From the NCBI RefSeq assembly GCF_025354435.1, contig NZ_JANXMU010000014.1:1-54846 (forward strand): 54,846 nucleotides of DNA, read 5' to 3'. Position numbers and translations under genes: made by a program. Under the pieces are notes generated by a model. That model was not told where the DNA came from. It was given only the letters and a program-made list of their open reading frames with translations, and searched no databases. This document shows, in pieces, positions 24,775 to 33,082 of this stretch (its first letter is position 1; every line of letters starts with the position of its first letter). The stretch comes from Rhodoferax sp. (lineage in GTDB: Bacteria > Pseudomonadota > Gammaproteobacteria > Burkholderiales > Burkholderiaceae_C).

Positions 24775-24788
24775 CGCAAGCGCTTGCG
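24775..24788. promoter_or_regulatory. LacI-type operator upstream of the repressor gene
   Basis: CGCAAGCGCTTGCG is a perfect 14-base palindrome with the central CG typical of LacI-family sites. It lies about 100 bases before the repressor start, so autoregulation is likely. Confidence 0.75.
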
Positions 24789-24873
24789 CTGTGCTACCTA
24801 AAGAGCGAATTTGTATTTTTCGAACAGTAACTCGGGGGGCAAAGACCTAGGGAAAGTACCCGCTAAATCAGCC

Positions 24874-24899
24874 GCGCAAGCGCTTGCGCAAACGCTTGC
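24874..24899. promoter_or_regulatory. Tandem LacI-type operators before the sugar ABC operon
   Basis: GCGCAAGCGCTTGCGC (24874-24889) is a perfect 16-base palindrome. It overlaps a second site GCAAACGCTTGC (24888-24899) with one mismatched pair. The same core as at 24775 shows one regulator binds all three. A promoter for the operon probably lies in the AT-rich stretch that follows (24900-24925). Confidence 0.8.
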
Positions 24900-24999
24900 T
24901 AACTTATTAAAATTGTTTTAACGCGGAAAAGGCGGTGCAAGTGCAGCGCCGATCCATGCGTAATTGCAGGCATTTTTTTAAACAGACTGAAGACATGGC

Positions 25000-26091
25000 A
25001 TGAAGAAAACACTGACCGCTATCGCCCTGAGCGGCTTGGCTTTGCTAAGTGGCGGGGCGATGGCCGCCGACAAGCCGGTGATCGGGGCGCTGATGCGCAA
25101 CCTGGACGACCAGTTCCTGGGCGACTACGCCGCTAATTTGAAAAAGATTGCCGCCGCCAAGGGGGCGGATCTGAAAGTGACGGACGCGCACGGCGACATG
25201 GCCACGCAGCTCGATCAGCTCAACACCTTGCTGAGCCAGGGCGTCAAGTATTTTGTGGTGGTGCCCGCCGTGACCGAAGGCAGCGACCAATTGGCCCAGG
25301 CCATTGCAGCCAAGGGTGGCGGTGCGGCTTTCTCCAACACCCAGCCGACGGTCAAGGCCCTCAAGACCAGCCCCAACTTCTTCCTGGCATCGTCGCCCGA
25401 GTCTATTGCCGGGCAGATCCAGGCAGACATCGTAGACGGCTATTTCAAGAAATTCCCCGCCAAGCTGGGCCCTGGAAAATCTATCAACCTGCTGATGCTG
25501 CTGGGCCAATTGGGCCATCCCGCGCAGATCTACCGGACTAAGGCCGTACTGGCTTCGCTGGAGCAAAAAGGCTACAAGGTGAACGTCCTGGCCAAGGACA
25601 CCGCCAACTGGCAATCTGAAGAAGCCCAGCAAAAGATGGATGCCTGGCTGATTGCCTACCGCGGCAAGTTCAACCTGGTGCTGGCCAATAACGATTCGAT
25701 GGCGCTGGGCGCGGTGGAGTCGCTGGTGACGGCCAAGTACGTGGACGACCCGAGCAACCCCACCAAGGATGTAGACGGCGACGGCACGGTCTTGAAGGTG
25801 CCGGTGATTGGTGTGGATGCCACCCAGGTGGCCTTGCGCTCCATGGCCGAGCACAAGCTGTACGCCACTGTGCTGCAGGACGCCGATGGGCAGTCGGCCA
25901 CCGCATTTGAGCTGGCCTACACCCTGGCAACCAAGGGCAGCGTGAACGGAGCCACCATCAATGGCTACAAGCCGCTGACTGCACCGATCGAAGAAGCGCC
26001 TGCCAACGATGCAGCCCTGGTCAAGCAGGTGTACCTGGTGCCGTTCAAGGGCGTGACGCAAGACAACTACAAGACCTTCGTTAAAAAATGA
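25000..26091 (+). CDS. Sugar ABC transporter, periplasmic binding protein
   Basis: A 363-residue secreted protein with signal peptide MKKTLTAIALSGLALLSGGA (cleavage after AMA). The mature protein is a type I periplasmic binding protein: PVIGALMRNLDDQFLGDYAA, GVKYFVVVPAVTEGSDQLA, NLVLANNDSMALGAVESL and VPVIGVDATQVAL are the ribose/galactose-binding family segments. It delivers a monosaccharide to the membrane complex encoded next. Its stop codon overlaps the ATPase start (ATGA). The sugar cannot be read with certainty; the FucU-like gene at the operon end hints at fucose, galactose or a similar sugar. Controlled by tandem LacI-type operators upstream. Confidence 0.9.
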   Translation: MKKTLTAIALSGLALLSGGAMAADKPVIGALMRNLDDQFLGDYAANLKKIAAAKGADLKVTDAHGDMATQLDQLNTLLSQGVKYFVVVPAVTEGSDQLAQAIAAKGGGAAFSNTQPTVKALKTSPNFFLASSPESIAGQIQADIVDGYFKKFPAKLGPGKSINLLMLLGQLGHPAQIYRTKAVLASLEQKGYKVNVLAKDTANWQSEEAQQKMDAWLIAYRGKFNLVLANNDSMALGAVESLVTAKYVDDPSNPTKDVDGDGTVLKVPVIGVDATQVALRSMAEHKLYATVLQDADGQSATAFELAYTLATKGSVNGATINGYKPLTAPIEEAPANDAALVKQVYLVPFKGVTQDNYKTFVKK

Positions 26092-27629
26092 ACGCTGTCC
26101 TGGGCAACCAAACTGCGGTGGCCATGCCGTACGTGCTGGAAATGAAGGGCATGTCCAAGCGCTTCCCCGGTGTGGTGGCCCTGGATAACGTCACCCTGCG
26201 CCTGCGGCCGGGCAAGGTGCATGCGTTGATGGGCGAGAACGGTGCAGGCAAATCCACGTTGATGAAATGCCTGTTTGGCATCTACCACCCTGAGGAGGGC
26301 GAGGTGCTGTTCAACGGCACACCGCGCCGCTTTCAGAACCCCAAGGAGGCGCTCGACGCAAGGGTATCAATGATCCACCAGGAGCTGGCCAATGTGCCGG
26401 AGCGCTCGGTGCAAAGCAACCTCTGGCTGGGCCGTGAACCGATGCGCCGCATTGGGCCACTGCGCGTGCTGGACCACCGCAAGATGCACGACGATACCGC
26501 CGCATTGATGCAGCGGCTGGATATGGATATCGAACCCGAGGCGCGCATCGGCAGCCTGTCGATCTCGCACCAGCAGGCCTGCGAAATCGCCAAGGCCGTG
26601 GCTTGCGATGCTTCGGTGGTGGTGATGGACGAGCCCACTTCGTCGATCACCGAGAAGGAAACCGAGCATCTGTTCCGCGTCATCCGCAGCCTGACGGAGC
26701 GCGGTGTGGCCGTGGTCTACATCTCGCACAAGATGCACGAGATCTTTCAGATTGCCGACGAGGTGTCGGTGATGCGTGACGGCAAACTGGTGGGCACCTA
26801 CGATGCCCACGCCATTGACGAAGCGCAGTTGGTCAACCTGATGGTGGGCCGGGCCTCTGACCAGCGCTTTCCGCCACTGGACAGTACACCCGGTGCGGTG
26901 CGTTTGCGCGTGCAGGGCCTGAGTTCACCCGCACCGCGCTCCTTCCAGGATGTGAGCTTGGAGCTGCGCCGGGGCGAGATTTTGGGCCTGGGCGGGTTGA
27001 TCGGTGCGCAGCGCACCGAGTTCGTCGAAGCCTTGTTTGGCCTGCGCGCCGTGTCCAAAGGCACGGTCGAACTCGATGGCGAGCAGGTCAGCATCCGTTC
27101 CAGCCGCGATGCCATCCAATACCGCATGGGACTGGTCACCGAAGATCGGCGTGCGTCGGGCATCTTTCCACAGCTGTCGATCACGCAGAACACGGTGATT
27201 CCATCGCTGGGCCAGTACATCAACCGCCTGCGCATGGTGCGGCACGGCGATGTGGACCGGGATGCAGAGCGCTTGAACCGCCAGTTGCGGACCAAGACCG
27301 CGTCCATGCAGACCGCCATCGGCAGCCTGTCCGGCGGCAACCAGCAAAAGGTCCTGATCGCCCGCTGGCTGATGACCGAGCCCGACATCCTGATCATGGA
27401 CGAGCCCACGCGTGGTATCGACGTAGGTGCCAAGTTTGAAATCTATTCCATCATGGTGGAGCTGGCGCGCCAGGGCAAATCCATCATCATGGTGTCGTCC
27501 GAAATGCCCGAGCTGATCGCCATGTCGCACCGCATCATGGTGCTGTGTGAAGGTCGCCACACCGGCACATTACCCCGTACCGATGCCACCCAGTTCGACA
27601 TCATGCGGCTGGCTACCCAATACCTCTGA
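26088..27629 (+). CDS. Sugar ABC transporter ATP-binding protein (MglA/RbsA type)
   Basis: A 513-residue protein with two fused ATPase domains. Domain 1 has Walker A GENGAGKSTL (about 45-54) and Walker B VVVMDEPTSSITEKE. Domain 2 has the degenerate first motif LGGLIGAQRTEFVEALFGL and an intact signature LSGGNQQKVLIARWL and Walker B ILIMDEPTRGID. This asymmetry is normal for MglA/RbsA. It energises the permease encoded next. ATGA overlap with the binding protein gene upstream. No defect seen. Confidence 0.95.
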   Translation: MNAVLGNQTAVAMPYVLEMKGMSKRFPGVVALDNVTLRLRPGKVHALMGENGAGKSTLMKCLFGIYHPEEGEVLFNGTPRRFQNPKEALDARVSMIHQELANVPERSVQSNLWLGREPMRRIGPLRVLDHRKMHDDTAALMQRLDMDIEPEARIGSLSISHQQACEIAKAVACDASVVVMDEPTSSITEKETEHLFRVIRSLTERGVAVVYISHKMHEIFQIADEVSVMRDGKLVGTYDAHAIDEAQLVNLMVGRASDQRFPPLDSTPGAVRLRVQGLSSPAPRSFQDVSLELRRGEILGLGGLIGAQRTEFVEALFGLRAVSKGTVELDGEQVSIRSSRDAIQYRMGLVTEDRRASGIFPQLSITQNTVIPSLGQYINRLRMVRHGDVDRDAERLNRQLRTKTASMQTAIGSLSGGNQQKVLIARWLMTEPDILIMDEPTRGIDVGAKFEIYSIMVELARQGKSIIMVSSEMPELIAMSHRIMVLCEGRHTGTLPRTDATQFDIMRLATQYL

Positions 27630-27638
27630 AAAACTTCC

Positions 27639-28658
27639 ATGACCGAAACTACCACTCCTACCCCGCGCGCCGCGCAGCCCAGGCCGGGTATTGCCGCCTA
27701 CCTTGCTGGCCGCACCAACCTCATCACCTTTGTGGTGCTGGCACTAGGCCTGGCTGCTTTGACCAACGGTGCCTCGCTATCGCTCGAATCCATCAAAACC
27801 CTGGCTCTGGCCGAGTCGGTGCGTGCGCTCGCCGCTTTGGGCGTGGGCATGATCATCTTGACCCGCGGTATCGATCTGTCGGTAGGTGCCGTGGTGTGCC
27901 TGGTGAGCAGCGTGGCCGGTTCGTTTGCGTAGAATTCAGACTACGGCGCAGCCCTGTACCCCGGCGTGGAATTTCCCTGGTGGCTGCCGCTGGTGGCCGG
28001 TGTGGCCACCGGCGCGGCCGTGGGCTTGCTCAATGGCGTGCTGGTCGCCCATGCGCGTATCCCCCCGTTCATCGCCACCCTGGGCACCATGTCGGTTGCC
28101 TATGGCTGCCAGTTGATTTACACCCGCGCCAATGTGGTCGGCAGCCTGAAAGATTCTTATAAAAGCATCGGCCAGGGGGCTTGGCTGGGCGGTGTGCCGA
28201 ACCTGGCGGTGTTTGCAGCCATCGCCGCGCTGGTGGTGTGGTTCATGCTCAAGCACACGCGCCAGGGGGCCAACCTGTACGCCATCGGCGGCAATCCGAT
28301 GGCGGCCAAGGTGTCGGGCATCAACGTGAAGAAAGAGTTGCTCTTGGTTTACCTGTACGGCGGCGTGCTGTACGGCATTGCCGGTGTGCTGCTGGCCAGC
28401 CGACTAGGCCTGGCCAATGCCCTGACCGGGCGCGGCATGGAGCTGGATGCGATTGCCGCCGTCACCATCGGCGGCGTGTCGCAAAGCGGCGGCATCGGCA
28501 CCATGGGTGGCATGGTGCTGGGCGTGTTGACGCTGGGCATCATCAACTACGGTATGTCTTACCTGGGCGTGGACTCTTACTTCCAGCTGGTGATCAAGGG
28601 GATGATCATCATCGTGGCGGTGTACTTCGACATGAAAAAATATGCCCGTGGCGAGTAA
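27639..28658 (+). pseudogene. Sugar ABC transporter permease with in-frame amber stop
   Basis: The frame from 27639 to 28658 encodes a 339-position MglC/RbsC-type permease (GVGMIILTRGIDLSVGAVVC, LATLGTMSVAYGCQ-like IATLGTMSVAYG, GMELDAIAAVTIGGVSQSGG, ending DMKKYARGE). Codon 98 at 27930-27932 is TAG, between GSFA and NSDYG; the reading continues without a shift on the other side. A CAG-to-TAG change (Gln to amber) is the simplest cause. As written, only the first 97 residues would be made, giving no functional permease. A GTG at 27966 could restart a partial protein. A sequencing error or an amber suppressor are alternatives. The neighbours are intact, so the damage looks recent. Confidence 0.88.
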
Positions 28659-28684
28659 GCCCGTACCCCCCGCAGGAGGCGATT

Positions 28685-29131
28685 GTGCTGGTGGGTATTG
28701 ACCCCTGCATCACGCCCGAGCTGCTCTACACCCTGGCGCGCATGGGCCATGGTGACGAGATCGTGCTGGCCGATGCCTTCTATCCTGGCCACAGCAACAA
28801 TTCGCTGGTGATCCGCTGCGACGGCAGCACGGTGCCCCAGTTGCTGGCGGGCATCTTGCCGCTACTGAGCTTGGATGAACACGTGGATGCACCCGTTGTG
28901 ATGATGATGCCAGCACCCCAGGATTCGCTGGACCCCAGTGTGGAGCGCGACTTCCGCGCTGCCATCGACCGGTGCTGGCCCAGCACCCCGCCTATCGTGC
29001 GCATGGAGCGCTACGCCTTCATGGCCCGCTCGCGTGCCGCGTTCGCGGTCGTGATGACCGGTGAGACGCGCAAGTACGGCAATGTGCTGCTGAAGAAAGG
29101 CGTGCCGTCTTTGGGGGCGCGTGGGTTGTGA
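28685..29131 (+). CDS. RbsD/FucU-family sugar mutarotase
   Basis: A 148-residue protein: LVGIDPCITPELLYTLARMG and GHGDEIVLADAFYPGHS are the FucU signature, with the catalytic His in RMGHGDE. The C-terminus ETRKYGNVLLKKGV is also conserved. FucU/RbsD proteins interconvert the alpha and beta anomers (or pyranose and furanose forms) of the imported sugar. Start GTG at 28685 is supported by AGGAGG five bases before it. It is the last gene of the sugar ABC operon, 26 bases after the permease. The link to FucU rather than RbsD hints that the substrate is fucose-like, which is an inference. Confidence 0.86.
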   Translation: MLVGIDPCITPELLYTLARMGHGDEIVLADAFYPGHSNNSLVIRCDGSTVPQLLAGILPLLSLDEHVDAPVVMMMPAPQDSLDPSVERDFRAAIDRCWPSTPPIVRMERYAFMARSRAAFAVVMTGETRKYGNVLLKKGVPSLGARGL

Positions 29132-29152
29132 TGCGGGGACGCGTAAATTTAT

Positions 29153-29209
29153 AAAAAATAGGCTTCTAGCGCATATTCCACTTGCGCAAGTAGCTATTTA
29201 ATTTATAGC
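29153..29209 (-). repeat. Dispersed CTAG repeat, copy 6
   Basis: On the minus strand: GCTATAAATTAAATAGCTAC ... ATGCGCTAGAAGCCTATTTT. It keeps all the family segments. The trmL stop codon (TAA, 29203-29205) lies inside the left arm, so the repeat forms the end of the gene. The FucU-like gene ends 21 bases away on the other side. Confidence 0.88.
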
Positions 29210-29670
29210 ATTCCAAATCCGCACTGCCGCCAGGCTTCAAACACCGTGACGGCCACGGCGTTGGACAAATTCAGGCTGCGCTGGCCAGGGCGCATCGGCA
29301 GCTTCAAACACCGCTCCGGGGCAAAGGCGGCGCGCACGTTCTCGGCCAGGCCCTTGGTTTCCGAGCCGAACACCAGCCAGTCGCCGGGCGCGAAGGCGGT
29401 GCCGTGCACGCTACCGGTGCCGCGGGTGGTCAGGGCAAACAGGCGCTGCGGGTCGGGCTGGGCGGTGGCCAGAAAACTCGGCCAGTCGGCGTGGCGGGTG
29501 AGGGTGGCGTACTCGTGGTAGTCCAGCCCCGCGCGGCGCATGTGCTTGTCGTCCATCGAGAAGCCCAGTGGCTCGACCAGGTGCAAATTGCAGCCGGTGT
29601 TGGCCGCTAGGCGGATGACGTTGCCGGTGTTCGGCGGGATTTCGGGTTCGACCAGGACAATGTTAAACAT
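29203..29670 (-). CDS. trmL: tRNA (cytidine(34)-2'-O)-methyltransferase TrmL
   Basis: A 155-residue SPOUT-class enzyme. MFNIVLVEPEIPPNTGNVIR is motif 1 with the NTGN segment. LVFGSETKGLAENV is motif 2, and LPMRPGQRSLNLSNAVAV is motif 3, including the trefoil-knot SLNLSNA. It methylates the ribose of the wobble base in tRNA-Leu isoacceptors. The gene is divergent from ltaE. GATAAT ends eight bases before the ATG and no ribosome site is present, so the mRNA may be leaderless. The stop codon sits inside a dispersed repeat. Confidence 0.95.
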   Translation of the reverse strand: MFNIVLVEPEIPPNTGNVIRLAANTGCNLHLVEPLGFSMDDKHMRRAGLDYHEYATLTRHADWPSFLATAQPDPQRLFALTTRGTGSVHGTAFAPGDWLVFGSETKGLAENVRAAFAPERCLKLPMRPGQRSLNLSNAVAVTVFEAWRQCGFGML

Positions 29671-29732
29671 AAGGCCGCATTATCCGAGACTCTCCGAGAG
29701 ACTAGCACCCTGCCCGTAACCGATGGAACACC

Positions 29733-30755
29733 ATGCAAATTATTGACCTGCGCAGCGATACCGTGACCCGCCCCACCCCTGGCATGCAAGCCGCCATGGC
29801 CAGTGCGCCGCTGGGCGACGACGTGTTTGGCGACGACCCGACCGTGAACCTGCTGCAGGCCACGCTGGCCGAGCGCCTGGGTTTCGAGGCCGGGCTGTTC
29901 TGCCCCACCGGCACCCAAAGCAATTTGCTGGCGCTGATGACCCACTGCCAGCGTGGCGACGAATTTATCGTCGGCCAGGAGGCGCACTGCTACAAATGGG
30001 AGGCGGGTGGCGCGGCGGTGCTGGGCAGCGTGCAGTCCCAGCCGCTGGACCACGCCAGCGACGGCAGCCTGCCGCTGGAGCGCATTGCCGCGGCGATCAA
30101 ACCCGATGACTTCCACCACGCCCGCACCCGCTTGCTGGCGCTGGAAAACACCATCGGCGGCAGGGTGCTGCCGCAAGACTACGTGCAGGCTGCTGTGGCG
30201 CTGGCCCATAGCCGGGGTTTGCAGTGCCACCTGGATGGCGCTCGATTTTTTAACGCCGTGGTGGCCTCCCAGCAGGCGGGCGAGGGCCTGGCGCAGGCCG
30301 AACACCGCCTGATTGCGGGTTTCGACTCGGTCAGCATCTGTTTGAGCAAGGGGCTGGGTGCGCCGGTCGGCTCGGTCTTGCTGGGTGGCAAAGACTTCAT
30401 TACCCAGGCCCGCCGCTGGCGCAAGATGCTGGGCGGCGGCATGCGCCAGGCCGGGGTGCTGGCTGCGGCAGGCCTGTACGCGCTGGAGCACCACGTGGCG
30501 CGCCTGGCCGACGACCACGCCAACGCCCGGCTGCTGGCGGCTTTGTTGGCCGACGTGCCGGGCTTGCAGGTGGAAGTAGGCCCCACGAATATGGTGTTTT
30601 TGCAAATCGCCCCCGAGCGGGCCGAGGCATTGGTGGCGCATTTGCAGGCCCACCAGGTGCTGGCCATTGGCCTTTACAAGCTGCGGCTGGTGACGCATCT
30701 GGACGTGAGCCAAGCCGATGTGCGGCGTGTGGCCGAGGTGATCCGGGCGTTTTAA
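29733..30755 (+). CDS. ltaE: Low-specificity L-threonine aldolase
   Basis: A 340-residue PLP enzyme that splits L-threonine or L-allo-threonine into glycine and acetaldehyde. [19 protein letters not shown] is the family N-terminus, [14 protein letters not shown] follows, and the PLP lysine is in [16 protein letters not shown] (about residue 205). Length is normal. It ends convergently with comF: the two stop codons overlap by three bases. Ribosome site GGAACACC is weak. No defect seen. Confidence 0.94.
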   Translation: MQIIDLRSDTVTRPTPGMQAAMASAPLGDDVFGDDPTVNLLQATLAERLGFEAGLFCPTGTQSNLLALMTHCQRGDEFIVGQEAHCYKWEAGGAAVLGSVQSQPLDHASDGSLPLERIAAAIKPDDFHHARTRLLALENTIGGRVLPQDYVQAAVALAHSRGLQCHLDGARFFNAVVASQQAGEGLAQAEHRLIAGFDSVSICLSKGLGAPVGSVLLGGKDFITQARRWRKMLGGGMRQAGVLAAAGLYALEHHVARLADDHANARLLAALLADVPGLQVEVGPTNMVFLQIAPERAEALVAHLQAHQVLAIGLYKLRLVTHLDVSQADVRRVAEVIRAF

Positions 30756-31453
30756 TCCACCGGCGTGCGCGCCACCACCAGCCCGGTCACGTGCACGGCC
30801 CCGGCCTGTTTCAGTACCGCCGCTGCGGCAAACAGCGACGCGCCACTGGTCATCACGTCGTCCACCAGCACCACGCGCTGGCCGCGCAGGGCATTGGCCC
30901 GCAGCGGCTCCAGAGCGAACGCACCCTGCACATTGCGCATGCGCTCAGCCCGGTTCAACGTGGGCTGGGGCGCGGTGTGGCGGGTGCGCAGCAGCAGTTG
31001 GGCCTGGGTTTTCTGCGGAGCCAGGTGGCGGGCCAACTCCAGCGCCTGGTTGAAGCCGCGCTCGCGCAGCCGCTGAGGCGATAAAGGCATGGGCAGCACG
31101 CTGTCGCATTGCTCCAGGGCGGGTTCCACCCAGGGGCTGTGGCGCAGCAAATCTGCCAGGGTGCCTGCCCAGCCCACTTGCTGGTTGAATTTGAATTGGG
31201 CAATGCACAGCGACCACGGGTAGGCATAGGCCACCGCCGCCAGGCAGGCATCCAGCGCGGGCGGATGCAGGATGCAGGCGCCGCACCGCGCTACGCCGTC
31301 GGGTACCGGAAGGGCACAGGTACGGCAGCGCGGCACTGGTTGGGCAAAGCGCGCCACGCAGGCCCCGCACACCGGCTGGCTGGGCCAGGCGCGGCAGACC
31401 GCGCACTGGCTGGGGAGCAGGGTTGTCACCCGGTGCAAAAGCGCGCGAAACAT
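30752..31453 (-). CDS. comF: ComF family phosphoribosyltransferase-like protein
   Basis: A 233-residue protein. The N-terminal zinc-binding part has CAVCRAW, CGAC, CRTC and CGAC cysteine pairs (residues about 17-55). The C-terminal PRTase domain has [39 protein letters not shown] is the ComF signature. In naturally competent bacteria ComF helps take up or process DNA; in others the family is called GntX. The start at 31453 matches the family N-terminus. TATATT lies six bases before it, on the strand opposite to the -10 of the divergent methyltransferase gene. Confidence 0.9.
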   Translation of the reverse strand: MFRALLHRVTTLLPSQCAVCRAWPSQPVCGACVARFAQPVPRCRTCALPVPDGVARCGACILHPPALDACLAAVAYAYPWSLCIAQFKFNQQVGWAGTLADLLRHSPWVEPALEQCDSVLPMPLSPQRLRERGFNQALELARHLAPQKTQAQLLLRTRHTAPQPTLNRAERMRNVQGAFALEPLRANALRGQRVVLVDDVMTSGASLFAAAAVLKQAGAVHVTGLVVARTPVD

Positions 31454-31459
31454 CGCCTC

Positions 31460-31467
31460 AATATACT
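31460..31467. promoter_or_regulatory. Overlapping divergent -10 elements (comF and methyltransferase)
   Basis: AATATACT carries TATATT on the minus strand (31460-31465, six bases before the comF ATG) and TATACT on the plus strand (31462-31467, 13 bases before the methyltransferase ATG). The two genes are only 27 bases apart, so both promoters share this core and their -35 regions would lie in the opposite gene. Confidence 0.45.
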
Positions 31468-31480
31468 CGTGCTCTACCCT

Positions 31481-32386
31481 ATGACGACCCAACTCCCCCC
31501 CACTATCGACCCCGCTGCCGCTGCCCGCTGGGCCCAGCTGCGCACGGCCCAATCCCCCTGGCTGCACGAAGAAGTCGCCCGGCGCATGGAAGACCGCTTG
31601 CAGTGGATCAAGCTGCAACCCGAGGCCTGGGCCCACTGGGAGCCCACACGCGGCGGCCTGCAGGCCCACGCCAAGCTGACCGAACGGTATCCAAATTCAG
31701 CCTGTTTTGTGGTGGAAGCGCATATAGAACAAGCGCAAGCAGCTATTCAATCTGTAGCTAAGCCATGGTGGAAGCCCAGCGGCTGGCGGGCTCCCGCGCA
31801 GCAGATCGGCTTGCCGCCGGACGGCAGCGTGCAGATGCTGTGGGCCAATATGGTGTTGCACTCGGCCGCCGACCCGCAGGCGCTGATCGCCCAATGGCAC
31901 CGTGCGCTGGCGGTGGACGGCTTTGTGATGTTTTCCTGCCTCGGGCCAGACACGGTGCAAGAGCTGCGCGGTGTCTACAGCGCCCTGGGCTGGCCGCTGC
32001 CCGGCCACCAGTTCACCGACATGCACGACTGGGGCGACATGCTGGTGCACGCCGGGTTTGCCGAGCCGGTGATGGACATGGAGCGCATCCGCTTGACCTA
32101 CGAGAGCCCGGCGCGCCTGCTGCAAGAGCTGCGCGAGGTGGGGCGCAACCTGCATCCGCAGCGTTTTACCGGCCTGCGCGGGCGGCAATGGCGCGACCGG
32201 CTGGAGCGCGAACTGGCTTTGCAATTGGCCGATGCGGCTGAAAATGGCCGTTTGCCGCTAACCTTTGAGCTGATTTACGGCCACGCCCTGAAGCCCAAGC
32301 CGAAGCTGCGGGTGAGTGCCCACAGCGCGGTTTCACTGCGCGACATGCGCGACATGTTGCAGCAGGACAAGACACATGGGGTTTGA
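31481..32386 (+). CDS. SAM-dependent methyltransferase, BioC-like
   Basis: A 301-residue protein. VQMLWANMVLHSAADPQALI and FVMFSCLGPDTVQELRGVYS match the BioC family of malonyl-ACP methyltransferases, whose product feeds biotin synthesis; HQFTDMHDWGDMLVHAGF and VMDMERIRLTYESP follow the same plan. The usual glycine-rich SAM-binding motif (DxGxGxG) is missing; that place reads HWEPTRGGLQAHAK. Residues about 82-93 (HIEQAQAAIQSV) come from a copy of the dispersed repeat. Either this subfamily binds SAM differently or catalysis is weakened. Divergent from comF. The start ATG 31481 has no clear ribosome site. Confidence 0.75.
   Translation: MTTQLPPTIDPAAAARWAQLRTAQSPWLHEEVARRMEDRLQWIKLQPEAWAHWEPTRGGLQAHAKLTERYPNSACFVVEAHIEQAQAAIQSVAKPWWKPSGWRAPAQQIGLPPDGSVQMLWANMVLHSAADPQALIAQWHRALAVDGFVMFSCLGPDTVQELRGVYSALGWPLPGHQFTDMHDWGDMLVHAGFAEPVMDMERIRLTYESPARLLQELREVGRNLHPQRFTGLRGRQWRDRLERELALQLADAAENGRLPLTFELIYGHALKPKPKLRVSAHSAVSLRDMRDMLQQDKTHGV
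31711..31758 (-). repeat. Dispersed CTAG repeat, copy 7, inside the methyltransferase gene
   Basis: On the minus strand GCTACAGATTGAATAGCTGC, then TTGCGC and TATATGCGC, follow the family consensus; the outer CCTATTT end is altered (CCTGTTTT at 31701 may be its remnant). On the plus strand it encodes EAHIEQAQAAIQSVA in frame. Confidence 0.72.
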
Positions 32387-32534
32387 CAGGTGGGTTTCAA
32401 GGCCCCTACCGGGCTTGGCCCTGGAAAGCAAGGCTACAATTCACATGAAGAAAAATGAATTCGGGTATCTCCCCACGCATCTAGGCAGACCCATCGACGG
32501 CACGTCCGCCATGGCATCTGCCTCATTTTTGTGA

Positions 32535-33020
32535 GTGCCAAAAGTGCCGAACTTGGTATTTCGCTTCGCCACAGTTTCGGGCCAGAACATTCACTGGTTC
32601 CTGAAGCGCAACTGTTCTGTGACACCGGCCCAGTTGGGCTGGATGTACGCATCGATCTGTGTGGTGTCTATGGGCATTGCGACGTTTTTCTGGGTGCAGG
32701 GCGCCAAGCTGGTGCTGCCGTTTGCCTGGCTGGAATTGGCGGCGGTGGGGGCGGCATTTTTGGTGTACTCCCGGCACGCGACCGATGGCGAAAGAATTTC
32801 GCTGCAAGGCACGCAGCTGGTGGTCGAGTTGGAGAACGCCGGTCGGCTGGAGCGGGCAGAGTTTCGCCGTGAATGGGTCCGTATCGAGCCCAAAACGGGT
32901 GATCGGTCCTTGATCGAGGTGTCTGGCCAGGGGCGTTCGGTGGAAGTGGGGCGGTATGTGAGCCCAGAGCTACGGTCGGCTCTGGCACGGGAAATCCGGA
33001 TGGCGTTGCGCAGCGCATGA
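32535..33020 (+). CDS. DUF2244 family membrane protein near the cox locus
   Basis: A 161-residue protein, start GTG at 32535. FRFATVSGQNIHWFLKRNCS is the family N-terminus. Two membrane segments follow (GWMYASICVVSMGIATFFWV and LVLPFAWLELAAVGAAFLVY). The C-terminal part is soluble and rich in Arg/Glu (AEFRREWVRIEPK). DUF2244 genes usually sit beside cytochrome oxidase operons and the protein is suspected to help assembly or integrity of the membrane complex; no function is proven. It precedes coxB by 62 bases. A 148-base gap before it holds a TACAAT hexamer (32433-32438) that may be part of the promoter. Confidence 0.85.
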   Translation: MPKVPNLVFRFATVSGQNIHWFLKRNCSVTPAQLGWMYASICVVSMGIATFFWVQGAKLVLPFAWLELAAVGAAFLVYSRHATDGERISLQGTQLVVELENAGRLERAEFRREWVRIEPKTGDRSLIEVSGQGRSVEVGRYVSPELRSALAREIRMALRSA

Positions 33021-33082
33021 GACAGGCCCTCTGGGGTAGATGGCTGGCGCAGCAAGATTGGTTCAATTGAGGTGTTGAATAA

